Shown in pieces: positions 34,586 to 46,259 of a DNA stretch of 64,000 nucleotides. The notes beneath the pieces were generated by a model. That model was not told where the DNA came from. It saw nothing but the letters and a program-made list of their open reading frames with translations, and made no database searches. The position numbers and the translations under genes are program-made. Position 1 is the first letter of the stretch, and each line of letters opens with the position of its first letter. Source of the DNA: Cherax quadricarinatus (Eukaryota > Arthropoda > Malacostraca > Decapoda > Parastacidae); contig NC_091301.1 in the NCBI RefSeq assembly GCF_038502225.1, forward strand, positions 23,004,508 through 23,068,507, in the 5' to 3' direction.

Positions 34586-37500
34586 ACTTGTGGAACCTGG
34601 GGATACCTCTGATTATTGAGGTAGAAGAGGCTGGGCTTGTGGAACCTGCGGATACCTCTGATTATTGAGGTAGAAGAGGCTGGGCTTGTGGAACCTGGGG
34701 ATACCTCTGATTATTGAGGTAGAAGAGGCTGGGCTTGTGGAACCTGGGGATACCTCTGATTATTGAGGTAGAAGAGGCTGGGCTTGTGGAACCTGGGGAT
34801 ACCTCTGATTATTGAGGTAGAAGAGGCTGGGCTTGTGGAACCTGGGGATACCTCTGATTATTGAGGTAGAAGAGGCTGGCCTTGTGGAACCTGGGGATAC
34901 CTCTGATTATTGAGGTAGAAGAGGCTGGGCTTGTGGAACCTGGGGATACCTCTGATTATTGAGGTAGAAGAGGCTGGCCTTGTGGAACCTGGGGATACCT
35001 CTGATTATTGAGGTAGAAGAGGCTGGGCTTGTGGAACCTGGGGATACCTCTGATTATTGAGGTAGAAGAGGCTGGCCTTGTGGAACCTGGGGATACCTCT
35101 GATTATTGATGTAGAAGAGGCTGGCCTTGTGGAACCTGGGGATACCTCTGATTATTGATGTAGAAGAGGCTGGCCTTGTGGAACCTGGGGATACCTCTGA
35201 TTATTGAGGTAGAAGAGGCTGGGCTTGTGGAACCTGGGAATACCTCTGATTATTGAGGTAGAAGAGGCTGGCCTTGTGGAACCTGGGGATACCTCTGATT
35301 ATTGAGGTAGAAGAGGCTGGCCTTGTGGAACCTGGGGATACCTCTGATTATTGATGTAGAAGAGGCTGGGCTTGTGGAACCTGGGGATACCTCTGATTAT
35401 TGATGTAGAAGAGGCTGGGCTTGTGGAACCTGGGGATACCTCTGATTATTGATGTAGAAGAGGCTGGGCTTGTGGAACCTGGGGATACCTCTGATTACTG
35501 AGGTAGAAGAGGCTGGGCTTGTGGAACCTGGGGATACCTCTGATTATTGATGTAGAAGAGGCTGGCCTTGTGGAACCTGGGGATACCTCTGATTATTGAT
35601 GTAGAAGAGGCTGGGCTTGTGGAACCTGGGGATACCTCTGATTATTGAGGTAGAAGAGGCTGGGCTTGTGGAACCTGGGGATACCTCTGATTATTGAGGT
35701 AGAAGAGGCTGGCCTTGTGGAACCTGGGGATACCTCTGATTATTGAGGTAGAAGAGGCTGGCCTTGTGGAACCTGGGGATACCTCTGATTATTGATGTAG
35801 AAGAGGCTGGGCTTGTGGAACCTGGGGATACCTCTGATTATTGATGTAGAAGAGGCTGGGCTTGTGGAACCTGGGGATACCTCTGATTATTGATGTAGAA
35901 GAGGCTGGGCTTGTGGAACCTGGGGATACCTCTGATTACTGAGGTAGAAGAGGCTGGGCTTGTGGAACCTGGGGATACCTCTGATTATTGATGTAGAAGA
36001 GGCTGGCCTTGTGGAACCTGGGGATACCTCTGATTATTGATGTAGAAGAGGCTGGGTTTGTGGAACCTGGGGATACCTCTGATTATTGAGGTAGAAGAGG
36101 CTGGCCTTGTGGAACCTGGGGATACCTCTGATTATTGATGTAGAAGAGGCTGGCCTTGTGGAACCTGGGGATACCTCTGATTATTGATGTAGAAGAGGCT
36201 GGGCTTGTGGAACCTGGGGATACCTCTGATTATTGATGTAGAAGAGGCTGGCCTTGTGGAACCTGGGGATACCTCTGATTACTGAGGTAGAAGAGGCTGG
36301 GCTTGTGGAACCTGGGGATACCTCTGATTATTGATGTAGAAGAGGCTGGGCTTGTGGAACCTGGGGATACCTCTGATTACTGAGGTAGAAGAGGCTGGCC
36401 TTGTGGAACCTGGGGATACCTCTGATTATTGATGTAGAAGAGGCTGGCCTTGTGGAACCTGGGGATACCTCTGATTACTGAGGTAGAAGAGGCTGGGCTT
36501 GTGGAACCTGGGGATACCTCTGATTATTGATGTAGAAGAGGCTGGGCTTGTGGAACCTGGGGATACCTCTGATTACTGAGGTAGAAGAGGCTGGGCTTGT
36601 GGAACCTGGGGATACCTCTGATTATTGATGTAGAAGAGGCTGGCCTTGTGGAACCTGGGGATACCTCTGATTATTGATGTAGAAGAGGCTGGGCTTGTGG
36701 AACCTGGGGATACCTCTGATTATTGATGTAGAAGAGGCTGGGCTTGTGGAACCTGGGGATACCTCTGATTACTGAGGTAGAAGAGGCTGGGCTTGTGGAA
36801 CCTGGGGATACCTCTGATTATTGATGTAGAAGAGGCTGGCCTTGTGGAACCTGGGGATACCTCTGATTATTGATGTAGAAGAGGCTGGGCTTGTGGAACC
36901 TGGGGATACCTCTGATTACTGAGGTAGAAGAGGCTGGGCTTTTGGAACCTGGGGATACCTCTGATTATTGATGTAGAAGAGGCTGGCCTTGTGGAACCTG
37001 GGGATACCTCTGATTATTGATGTAGAAGAGGCTGGCCTTGTGGAACCTGGGGATACCTCTGATTATTGAGGTAGAAGAGGCTGGGCTTGTGGAACCTGGG
37101 GATACCTCTGATTACTGAGGTAGAAGAGGCTGGGCTTGTGGAACCTGGGGATACCTCTGATTATTGATGTAGAAGAGGCTGGGCTTGTGGAACCTGGGGA
37201 TACCTCTGATTACTGAGGTAGAAGAGGCTGGGCTTGTGGAACCTGGGGATACCTCTGATTATTGATGTAGAAGAGGCTGGCCTTGTGGAACCTGGGGATA
37301 CCTCTGATTATTGATGTAGAAGAGGCTGGCCTTGTGGAACCTGGGGATACCTCTGATTATTGAGGTAGAAGAGGCTGGGCTTGTGGAACCTGGGGATACC
37401 TCTGATTACTGAGGTAGAAGAGGCTGGGCTTGTGGAACCTGGGGATACCTCTGATTATTGAGGTAGAAGAGGCTGGCCTTGTGGAACCTGGGGATACCTC

Positions 37501-40283
37501 TGATTATTGAGGTAGAAGAGGCTGGCCTTGTGGAACCTGGGGATACCTCTGATTATTGAGGTAGAAGAGGCTGGGCTTGTGGAACCTGGGGATACCTCTG
37601 ATTATTGAGGTAGAAGAGGCTGGCCTAGTGGAACCTGGGGATACCTCTGATTATTGAGGTAGAAGAGGCTGGGCTTTTGGAACCTGGGGATACCTCTGAT
37701 TATTGAGGTAGAAGAGGCTGGCCTAGTGGAACCTGGGGATACCTCTGATTATTGAGGTAGAAGAGGCTGGGCTTGTGGAACCTGGGCATACCTCTGATTA
37801 TTGAGGTAGAAGAGGCTGGGCTTGTGGAACCTGGGGATACCTCTGATTATTGATGTAGAAGAGGCTGGCCTTGTGGAACCTGGGGATACCTCTGATTATT
37901 GAGGTAGAAGAGGCTGGGCTTTTGGAACCTGGAGATACCTCTGATTACTGAGGTAGAAGAGGCTGGGCTTGTGGAACCTGGGGATACCTCTGATTATTGA
38001 GGTAGAAGAGGCTGGCCTTGTGGAACCTGGGGATACCTCTGATTATTGAGGTAGAAGAGGCTGGGCTTGTGGAACCTGGGGATACCTCTGATTATTGAGG
38101 TAGAAGAGGCTGGCCTTGTGGAACCTGGGGATACCTCTGATTATTGAGGTAGAAGAGGCTGGCCTTGTGGAACCTGGGGATACCTCTGATTATTGAGGTA
38201 GAAGAGGCTGGGCTTGTGGAACCTGGGGATACCTCTGATTATTGAGGTAGAAGAGGCTGGGCTTGTGGAACCTGGGGATACCTCTGATTATTGAGGTAAA
38301 AGAGGCTGGGCTTGTGGAACCTGGGGATACCTCTGATTATTGAGGTAAAAGAGGCTGGGCTTGTGGAACCTGGAGATACCTCTGATTATTGAGGTAGAAG
38401 TGGCTGGGCTTGTGGAACCTGGGGATACCTCTGATTATTGAGGTAAAAGAAGCTGGGCTTGTGGAACCTGGAGATACCTCTGATTATTGAGGTAGAAGTG
38501 GCTGGGCTTGTGGAACCTGGGGATACCTCTGATTATTGAGGTAAAAGAGGCTGGGCTTGTGGAACCTGGGGATACCTCTGATTATTGAGGTAAGAGAGGC
38601 TGGGCTTGTGGAACCTGGGGATACCTCTGATTATTGAGGTAAAAGAGGCTGGGCTTGTGGAACCTGGGGATACCTCTGATTATTGAGGTAAGAGAGGCTG
38701 GGCTTGTGGAACCTGGAGACACCTCTGATTATTGAGGTAGAAGAGGCTGGGCTTGTGGAACCTGGGGATACCTCTGATTATTGAGGTAAAAGAGGCTGGG
38801 CTTGTGGAACCTGGGGATACCTCTGATTATTGAGGTAGAAGAGGCTGGGCTTGTGGAACCTGGGGATACCTCTGATTATTGAGGTAAGAGAGGCTGGGCT
38901 TGTGGAACCTGGGGATACCTCTGATTATTGAGGTAAAAGAGGCTGGGCTTGTGGAACCTGGGGATACCTCTGATTATTGAGGTAAGAGAGGCTGGGCTTG
39001 TGGAACCTGGGGATACCTCTGATTATTGAGGTAAAAGAGGCTGGGCTTGTTGAGCCTGGGGATACCTCTGATTATTGAGGTAAGAGAGGCTGGGCTTGTG
39101 GAACCTGGAGATACCTCTGATTATTGAGGTAGAAGAGGCTGGGATTGTGGAACCTGGGGATACCTCTGATTATTGAGGTAGAAGTGGCTGGGCTTGTGGA
39201 ACCTGGGGATACCTCTGATTATTGAGGTAGAAGAGGTTGGACTTGTGGAGCCTGGGGATACCTCTGATTATTGAGGTAGAAGAGGCTGGGCTTGTGGAAC
39301 CTGGGGATACCTCTGATTATTGAGGTAGAAGTGGCTGGGCTTGTGGAACCTGGGGATACCTCTGATTATTGAGGTAGAAGTGGCTGGGCTTGTGAAATCT
39401 GGGGACGCCTCTGATTATTGAGGTAGAAGAGGCTGGGCTTGTGGAACCTGGGGATACCTCTGATTATTGATGTAGAAGAGGCTGGGCTTGTGGAACCTGG
39501 GGATACCTCTGATTATTCAGGTAGAAGTGGCTGGGCTTGTGGAACCTGGGGATACCTCTGATTATTCAGGTAGAAGAAGCTGGGCTTGTGGAACCTGGGG
39601 ATACCTCTGATTATTCAGGTAGAAGTGGCTGGGCTTGTGGAACCTGGGGATACCTCTGATTATTCAGGTAGAAGAGGCTGGGCTTGTGGAACCAGGGGAT
39701 ACCTCTGATTATTGAGGTAGAAGTGGCTGGGCTTGTGGAACCTGGGGATACCTCTGATTATTGAGGTAGAAGTGGCTGGGCTTGTGGAACCTGGGGATTC
39801 CTCTGATTATTGAGGTAGAAGTGGCTTGTGGAACCTGGGGATACCTCTGATTATTGAGGTAGAAGCGGCTGGGCTTGTGGAACCTGGGAATACCTCTGAT
39901 TGTTGAGGTAGAAGTGGCTGGGCTTGTGGAACCTGGGAATACCTCTGATTGTTGAGGTAGAAGTGGCTGGGCTTGTGGAACCTGGGGATACTTCTGATTA
40001 TTGAGATAGAAGAGGCTGGGCTTGTGGAACCTGGGGATACCTCTGATTATTGAGATAGAAGTGGAACCGCTTGTGGAATCTGGGGATACGTCTGATTATT
40101 GAGGTAGAAGTGGCTGGGCTTGTGGAACCTGGGGATACCTCTGATTATTGAGGTAGAAGTGGCTTGTAGAACCTGGGGATACCTCTGATTATTGAGGTAG
40201 AAGAGGCTGGGCTTGTGGAACCTGGGGATACCTCTGATAATTGAGGTAGAAGAGGCTGGGCTTGTGGAACCTGGGGATATCTC
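34586..40283. repeat. 49-bp satellite array, about 116 copies
   Basis: The unit begins CTTGTGGAACCTGGGGATAC, continues CTCTGATTATTGAGGTAG and ends AAGAGGCTGGG. Because 49 is not a multiple of three and the unit carries stops, no long frame exists. Three common variable positions (ATTATT/ATTACT, TGAGG/TGATG, GGGCTT/GGCCTT) mark subfamilies. From about 35270 to 36100 they form a 9-unit higher-order repeat of 441 bp. After about 38280 a different subfamily (GTAAAAGAGG, GTAAGAGAGG, GAAGTGGC) takes over, and divergence rises toward 40283. Confidence 0.96.
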
Positions 40284-40823
40284 TTTCGGATCGAGTGGAA
40301 ACCGAAGCAATTCTAAGTATTGTTGAAAAGGGAAGAGTTTTTGATTCACTGATTAGTGAACAATGGTAAACCAGTGCAGTGATCAACCCAGGGCCCCATT
40401 GAAGGGAATTACCCTGACCTATTAAGTGGAATTTAGTAACCGGTGGATATAGGGTGATACCTAAGTGTAGGTCTGATAACATTCTATGAACAGTGATTCG
40501 TAGAAGACTTTATATCAGGGTCACTGAATCGTGGAACACGTTCTGTCAGGGCAGTGACGCGTTTTGCTAGTCACAGTTACTTGTAGAAAAGGTTATATGA
40601 GGTACACTGACTCGTATAAAACCTTTTACCAAGAGCAGTGACTCGAGGAAGACGGGCAGTGAATCGCAGAATTCATCTGTTATGACAGTAAGAAAACGTT
40701 TCAGCGGCAATGTCTCGTAGAAAAGTGCTACGCTGGGCAGTGACTCGTAGAAAATGTGCTACGCCGGGCAGCGACTCGTAGAAGGCATTCTATTATGGCA
40801 GTTACTCGTAGACAACGTTCTAT

Positions 40824-40836
40824 CAGAGCAGTGACT
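40824..40836. repeat. Candidate 13-bp target duplication, left
   Basis: CAGAGCAGTGACT, identical to 41163-41175. The host is itself a tandem repeat containing this word, so the duplication is suggestive only. Confidence 0.5.
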
Positions 40837-40924
40837 TTGTCCAACCTTCGAACGAAGACCTACTTCGACTAGTGGATGGTACCACTATGACCCCGCCTCC
40901 TCCTGCTTCGCCTCACTTGACTAC

Positions 40925-40934
40925 AGTATATAAG
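40925..40934 (+). promoter_or_regulatory. TATA-like box in hammerhead element
   Basis: AGTATATAAG; a promoter role is inferred from the similar position of boxes in the related units. Confidence 0.4.
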
Positions 40935-41057
40935 CCACTTTTACGGCCCTATGCTGTACATTCTACAAGATTGATGGACTGAACACATCGACTCTAGGCT
41001 GAGGGACTGATTACCTCAAACTCCTCCTCTCCTTACACCTTTCTGCTTTGTATTGGA

Positions 41058-41090
41058 CTGATGAAGCCACTGTGTGGCAAAACGTTTCAT
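41058..41090 (+). ncRNA. Hammerhead-like ribozyme core, one core change
   Basis: CTGATGA at 41058-41064, helix II GCCAC-TGT-GTGGC, then AAAACG where the consensus is GAAACG. Losing this G (position 12, which acts in catalysis) predicts an inactive ribozyme. Confidence 0.65.
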
Positions 41091-41350
41091 CAATAAAGAT
41101 TCCCATATGCTGCATAAGTGTCTCATTCTTCAACTTGTCGGTTTTCAAAACCATTCATCACACAGAGCAGTGACTCGTAGACAACGTTCTGTCAGAGCAG
41201 TGAATAGTGAACGCTTGTCTCTGACTCGTAGAAGACGTTCTTGAGGGCAACGACTCTTAGAGAACGTTGTATCATGGGCAGTGATTCCTGGAGAAAGCTT
41301 TATCATACAGTAACTCCTGGAAAACGTTATGTCAGGTCTTTAATTTATAG

Positions 41351-42334
41351 GGACACGTTCACTTAGAGCAGTAGATCGAAGAGTAACGCTGTTAGGTCAA
41401 TGACTCCCATTGAAGTCACTTCGGTAAGACGAACCAAATACCTAATAATGGAACGCGAGACCGTAATTTCCACAGTAATCAGACTTGATAACGGAACTTG
41501 GGGGTATTGCCGTTCACCGGCTTCTGATAACGGATCCAGTAACAATGGTTTTCTTGATAATAAAACTTTTTTTTTTTACAATGGATCACAGCACAATGGT
41601 CTCCTGAACAAAAGTTCCAGAGCCGATAGTTTTTTTTCTTTCTCCTCTGTTGAGTGACGAAAGTGCTTATTGTACTCATTTTGGGGTGAATGCATCTCCA
41701 CGTCTTTCTCGAGAAAGGGTAGACCGTTCGTTATCAAACTTACCAAATATATTTTCACAATGTTTTCTTTAAACTATTTGCTATATATTTTCTTATTTTT
41801 TCCCCCACACTGTTTTGACTATTTTTATTTGATTTTCTCTTCTCTCCTCAGTTGTATAGTGACCCCGCTTCTCACGGGCATGAGTTAGGCTGCAGTATCC
41901 GGGGTTCACTCTGTAAGTCAGGGACAGGAATTCTGCCAAAATACCTGGTAGTCTATTGCAAATAGCTCGTGTTAGAGCAAGCGTGGCCCACCTCAGCCTG
42001 GGCCCCTGTGCCTCTCTGCTCACAGAGGGGCCTCTCGTGCCCTAGTTCGTGTTCCTTATCCCGTGTGCCCTGGCCCATGGGTCCTGGTCCTGCAGGTACA
42101 CTGGCCTCGTATCCCCTGGCCCTTGTTCGTTGGCCCATGTACTCTGGCCCGTGTGCCCTGGACCGTGAAATTATCTATTTGTAATTACCTATTCGTAGCT
42201 ACAGCAGCAGAGCTGCTGTAGTCAGGCAGCAGAGCTGTGCTTGTGGTCTCCCACCTTCACTAATTTTTTTCATTGTATTTTTTTTTAATTTCCAATGGCT
42301 TTAGCAATTACTACATTCTCTTCTTGTTTGTTCC
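41351..42334. other. No gene seen; short decayed repeats
   Basis: An irregular repeat of about 18 bp around TGTGCCCTGGCCC lies at 42020-42165; a similar motif recurs at 56095-56190. No coding domain. Confidence 0.45.
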
Positions 42335-42347
42335 ATTTGCCTACTAT
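42335..42347. repeat. 13-bp target duplication, left
   Basis: ATTTGCCTACTAT, identical to 42772-42784, in non-repetitive flanks. Confidence 0.9.
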
Positions 42348-42420
42348 GTGTGATGAATGGTTTGAAAAACCGACAAGTTGAAGATTGAGACACTTATGCA
42401 ACATATGGGAATCTTTATTC

Positions 42421-42455
42421 AGGAAACGTTTCGCCACACAGTGGCTTCATCAGTC
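42421..42455 (-). ncRNA. Hammerhead-like ribozyme, best-preserved core
   Basis: On the minus strand: GGA, then CTGATGA (42447-42453), one extra A, helix II GCCAC-TGT-GTGGC, then GAAACGTTTCC. GGA before the core can pair with TCC after GTT to form a short helix I. Helix III would be only AC/GT from the palindrome AAACGTTT, which favours cleavage as a dimer, as reported for other minimal hammerheads. The extra A before helix II is unusual, so activity needs an assay. Confidence 0.7.
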
Positions 42456-42696
42456 CGATACAAAGTAGAAAGGCGTAAGGAGAGGAGGAGTTTGAGGTAA
42501 TCAGTCCCTCAGCCTGGAGTCGATGTGTTCAGTCCATCAATCTACAAGATTGATGGACTGAACACATCGATCTACAAGATTGATGGACTGAACACATCGA
42601 TCTACAAGATTGATGGACTGAACACATCGACTCCAGGCTGAGGGACTGATTACCTCAAACTCCTCCTCTCCTTACGCCTTTCTACTTTGTATCGGA

Positions 42697-42730
42697 CTGA
42701 TGAAGCCACTGTGTGGTGAAACGTTTCCTG
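42697..42730 (+). ncRNA. Hammerhead-like ribozyme, second arm
   Basis: CTGATGA (42697-42703), helix II GCCAC-TGT-GTGGT closing with a G-T pair, GAAA at 42718-42721, then CGTTTCC. Same core as the other arm, with one wobble in helix II. Confidence 0.7.
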
Positions 42731-42771
42731 AATAAAGATTCCCATATGTTGCATAAGTGTCTCAATCTTCA

Positions 42772-42784
42772 ATTTGCCTACTAT
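42772..42784. repeat. 13-bp target duplication, right
   Basis: ATTTGCCTACTAT, identical to 42335-42347. Confidence 0.9.
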
Positions 42785-43429
42785 TTGGGGAGGAAAAATT
42801 TTCACGTTTCATTTCCAGCCCACTTTTCCTCCTCTTGTTATCCCTGTTGTGGGAGCAACAAGGGATATTTATTTATTCTTTCATAGTCTTTCATAATCTT
42901 ACATGTAATTATCATGTATTTCCTGTCCCTCCTGTATGCGACCGTGGATAATTTTAGTTTTTTTTTTCAGTCTTTCATTATAACTCAGAGCGAGTTTGAA
43001 ACTTCTTTCGACTTTTTCTGACTTATGCATATTTTTTGAAATGTGGACACAACACAGCTGCTGCACATTCCTATTTTTGCATAAATGTATGTTTTTTTTT
43101 TTTTAATTTCCCTATACATAAATATGAAAACTATTTTATATTTTGCCAATATAACATATGTTTCTCACAATTTCATGTACATGATCTACCTGTGAGTATT
43201 TTTTTTTAATAGTTTTGATACTTTCAATTTCTTGATGTACTCTCTATTTATCCATGCGATTGATTTCATTCTCCCATTTCCATTACATGGCATTCATCTA
43301 CATTAGATTCCGTTACCATGCATCACTCAGTATGCTTTGTTTACCAAAGTCGTTCGGTAGTGATTTATAGTAATTTTTATTGTTTGTTTTAACTAAGATT
43401 TGCGTATTTCATATTGTCATTCATTTATA

Positions 43430-44490
43430 CAAATTAACATCAGAGTGAGTACAGATCCTTGTGGTGCCCCACTCGTGACATCGCCCTATAAGGTCATTTT
43501 TTCTTATTTTTTTAACTCATTTTCTACTCGAACAAAAAGTCTCATTTCCATTGTAATAGTTTGCCTTTTATTCATCTTTTATTTTGCAGTTTTCAATTTA
43601 TTCTCTAAAGGGGAAATCTATCAATCGTTTTCTTAGTCTAGATAAATACAATCTGCCGATCCATTTCTCTCTTTTTTCAACAGTAATGTTGTATAACCCC
43701 TATGAATATAGCAATTGCTAACGAATATACTAATAATAATCTTGAATATTTTCCGGGACTGCTGGAAGAGCTAAATAGAATTTGACATCCGTGAATTTGC
43801 AGACTGGAAATTAATTGCTTAACAGTTAGTAGTTTTTGTGCTTCAAGTGTTTTATCCACTTTCCATTATTTTTTTTACCTCTCCAGTATTTTCACAGCCC
43901 TTGACCGGGAAACTGGCCTGATTTCGTTCTTTTCAAATAACGGACCAATATGTGTCATCTACCATCTGTGTGTCAGTTTACCTAATTGTTACGAAATCTT
44001 AAACTAAAATATTCCCAAAGTGGACAGTATAATTTTTTTGGCCCATTCTTTGAAACCATATGATGATATACCTTTTGTTTCTGTGGCTTTTTTCGTCAGT
44101 GTCAAGTAGTATTTTTTTTATTCATCTTTAGTTATTTCAGTATCCTTCCCTTCAGGTATTTGTTTGAGATTCAAATCCTTGACATTTAAAATGTCTTATT
44201 TTTTAAACACACTGAGACTTTCTCGTTAATACTTCACACATTTTCCTTCTTCAGCTATTTTGCTGCTGTTCTTTGTTCTTGGTATTTTGTCTTTAAACAT
44301 TTAAACTTTTTACCAACTTAAATAAAAGATTTTGTTTTACCTTAGTCTTGTTCATTATTTCCTTTTCATAGTGTTTTTCTTCTTCTCTTCTTACATTTGT
44401 GTGTTTACTTTTGGTCTGTTTAATAATTTTCTTTATTAGCTCGCTTCCATTATACTTTATATCTTGTCGGTATCACCATACCATTTCCTC
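43430..44490 (-). mobile_element. Decayed LINE E, RT side
   Basis: Minus-strand translation at about 43440-43482 gives VTSGAPQGSVLT, the RT motif before the catalytic YADD block. The surrounding sequence is very AT-rich and full of stops, so the element is old. It is interrupted at 44496 by LINE D. The same decayed element probably resumes at 46260. Outer limits are uncertain. Confidence 0.55.
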
Positions 44491-44653
44491 ACAAGGTGAT
44501 CAGGCTGAGGAAAGAAGGTGGGGAACTCACAAGAAACGATCAAGAGGTATGCGAGGAGCTCAACACGAGATTTAAGGAAGTATTCACAGTGGAGACAGGA
44601 AGGACTCTGGGAAGACAGGACAGAGGGAGACGCCAACAGGGAATTTCCAACAA

Positions 44654-45250
44654 GTGCTGTATGACATACACACAACTGAGGAGGAGGTGAAGAAGCCGCT
44701 GAGTGACTTTGATACTTCAAAGGCAATGGGACCGGACATCTCCCCGTGGGTCCTTAGAGAGGAAGCAGAAATGCTGTGTGTCCCATTAACCACAATCTTC
44801 AATACATCCCTTGAAACTGGGCAACTAACCGAGGTATGGAAGACGGGAAATATAGTTCCCATTTTTAAAAAAGGAGACAGAAAAGAGGCATTAAACTACA
44901 GACCAGTGTCACTGACGTGTATAGTATGCAAAGTCATAAAGAAGATTATCAGGGGGAGAGTGGTGGAGCACCTGGAACGGAAGAAGAGTATAAACGGCAA
45001 CCAGCATGGATTCATGGAAGGCAAATCCTGTGTCACAAACCTTCTGGAGTTTTAAGACAAAGTCACAGAAGTAAGACACGAGAGAAAGGGGTGGGCTGAT
45101 TGCATTTTCTTGGACTGCAAGAAGGCCTTCGACACAGTTCCTCACAAGAGATTGGTGCAGAAACTAGAGGATCAGGAGTATATAACAGGAAGGACACTGC
45201 AATGGATCAGAGAATACCTGACAGGGAGGCAACAACGAGTCATGGTACGT
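44654..45250 (+). pseudogene. LINE D reverse transcriptase, fingers to motif A
   Basis: 44654-45055 reads SDFDTSKAMGPD, WKTGNIVPIFKKGDRKEALN, YRPVSLTCIV and NQHGFMEGKSCVTNLLEF, then a TAA stop. The same frame then continues with DKVTEV and [20 protein letters not shown] (motif A). A small deletion near 45250 shifts the frame before the next motif. Confidence 0.85.
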
Positions 45251-45273
45251 GATGAGTATCACAGTGGGCACCT

Positions 45274-45774
45274 GTGACGAGTGGGTTCCCACAGGGGTCG
45301 GTCCTAGGACCAGTGCCATTTTTGGTATATGTGAATGACATGATGGAGGGGATAGACACAGAGGTGTCCTTGTTCGCAGATGATGTGAAGTTAATGAGGA
45401 GAATTAAATCAAATGAGGATCAGAGAAGACTTCAAAGAGACCTGGACAGGCTGGACACGTGGTCCAGCAACTGGCTTCTCGAATTCAACCCTGCCATATG
45501 CAAAGTCATGAAGATCGGAAAAGGGCAAAGAAGACCGCAGATGGAGTATAGGCTAGGTGGCCAAAGACTACAAACTTCGCTCAAAGAGAAAGATCTTGGG
45601 GTGAGTATAACACCGAGCACGTCTCCGGAAGCACACATCAATCAGATAACTGCTGCAGCATATGGGCACCTGGGAAACCTGAGATTAGCATTCCGATACC
45701 TAAGTAAGGAATCTTTCAGGGCACTGTACACCGTGTACGTCAGGCCCATACTGGAGTTTGCAATACCAGTTTGA
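45274..45774 (+). pseudogene. LINE D reverse transcriptase, palm and thumb
   Basis: A 166-codon frame: [20 protein letters not shown] (GVPQG altered to GFPQG), [17 protein letters not shown] (catalytic FADD), LDTWSSNWLLEFNPAICKVM, EKDLGVSI and YTVYVRPILEFAIPV. It ends at a TGA where LINE C reads on into NPHRVKHVKK. Confidence 0.87.
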
Positions 45775-46021
45775 AACCCGCACCGGGTCAAGCACGTTAA
45801 AAAAATTAGAGAAAGTGCAAAGGTTTGCGACAAGGTTAGTTCCAGAGCTAAGGGGAATGTCATACGAAGAAAGGTTAAGGGAAATCGCCCTGACGACACT
45901 GGAGGACAGGAGGGTTAGGGAAGACATGATAATAACATACAAAATACTGCGTGGAATAGACAAGGTTGACAGAGACAGGATGTTCCAGAAAGGGGACACA
46001 GAAACAAGGGGTCACAACTGA
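45775..46021 (+). pseudogene. LINE D C-terminal region
   Basis: Shifted frame carrying KKLEKVQRFATRLVPELRG, YEERLREIALTTLEDRRV and YKILRGIDKVDRDRMFQKGD. Beyond 46021 the protein-like sequence continues in broken frames to about 46180, then the 3' UTR. Confidence 0.8.
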
Positions 46022-46259
46022 AGACCCAGATGAGTCAAAGGGATGTTAGGAAGTATTTCTTCAGTCATAGAGTTGTCAGGAAGTGGAACAGCCTAGCGAG
46101 TGAGGTAGTGGAGGCAGGACCCATACATAGCTTTAAGATGAGGTATGATAAAGCTCATGGAGCAGGGAGAGAGAGAACCTAGTAGCGTTTAATGAAGAGG
46201 CGGAGCCAGGAGCTATGAATCGACCCTTGCAACTACAATTAGGTGAGTATGCACACATT

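Larger units (their letters stand above)
40837..41162 (+). mobile_element. 326-bp hammerhead-bearing element, single arm
   Basis: A non-coding insertion in the 30-bp array. Features in order: TATA-like AGTATATAAG (40925-40934), ATTGATGGACTGAACACATC, a C/T-rich stretch, a hammerhead-like core (41058-41084), AATAAAGATT, then TGTCGG and the 13-nt hairpin GGTTTTCAAAACC (41140-41152) close to the right end. It matches the 424-bp element at 42348-42771 along the arm. Read as a non-autonomous Penelope-type or retrozyme-like element; the 13-bp repeats fit that class. Confidence 0.7.
40500..41350. repeat. Degenerate 30-bp minisatellite
   Basis: Units of the type GCAGTGACTCGTAGAAAACG with TTCTATCAGA, about 18 recognisable, on both sides of the inserted hammerhead element at 40837-41162. 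Confidence 0.8.
42348..42771. mobile_element. 424-bp palindromic hammerhead element
   Basis: Structure: a 31-nt extension with a 13-nt hairpin (42359-42371), a 165-bp left arm (42379-42543), a 63-bp centre and a 165-bp right arm (42607-42771). The arms are inverted and nearly identical; each carries a hammerhead-like core. A 30-bp unit starting TCTACAAGATTGATGGACTG is present three times (42541-42630) across the centre and the start of the right arm. An exact 13-bp target duplication surrounds the whole. No coding capacity. The arm-plus-one-sided-extension plan matches the Penelope element at 7540-9618. Confidence 0.88.
44496..46255 (+). mobile_element. LINE D, 5'-truncated copy of the LINE C family
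   Basis: Plus-strand copy of the same family as 17221-21665. It begins inside the linker (GTGATCAGGCTGAGGAAAGA, matching the reverse complement near 19970) and runs to the 3' end CAACTACAATTAGGTGAGTA (about 46250). A 5' truncation at a random point is the usual result of target-primed reverse transcription. No clear target duplication could be set in the AT-rich flanks. Confidence 0.85.

Noticed and set aside
34586..40283. CRISPR array
   Set aside because: The 49-bp repeats are directly contiguous with no unique spacers, and the context is eukaryotic.
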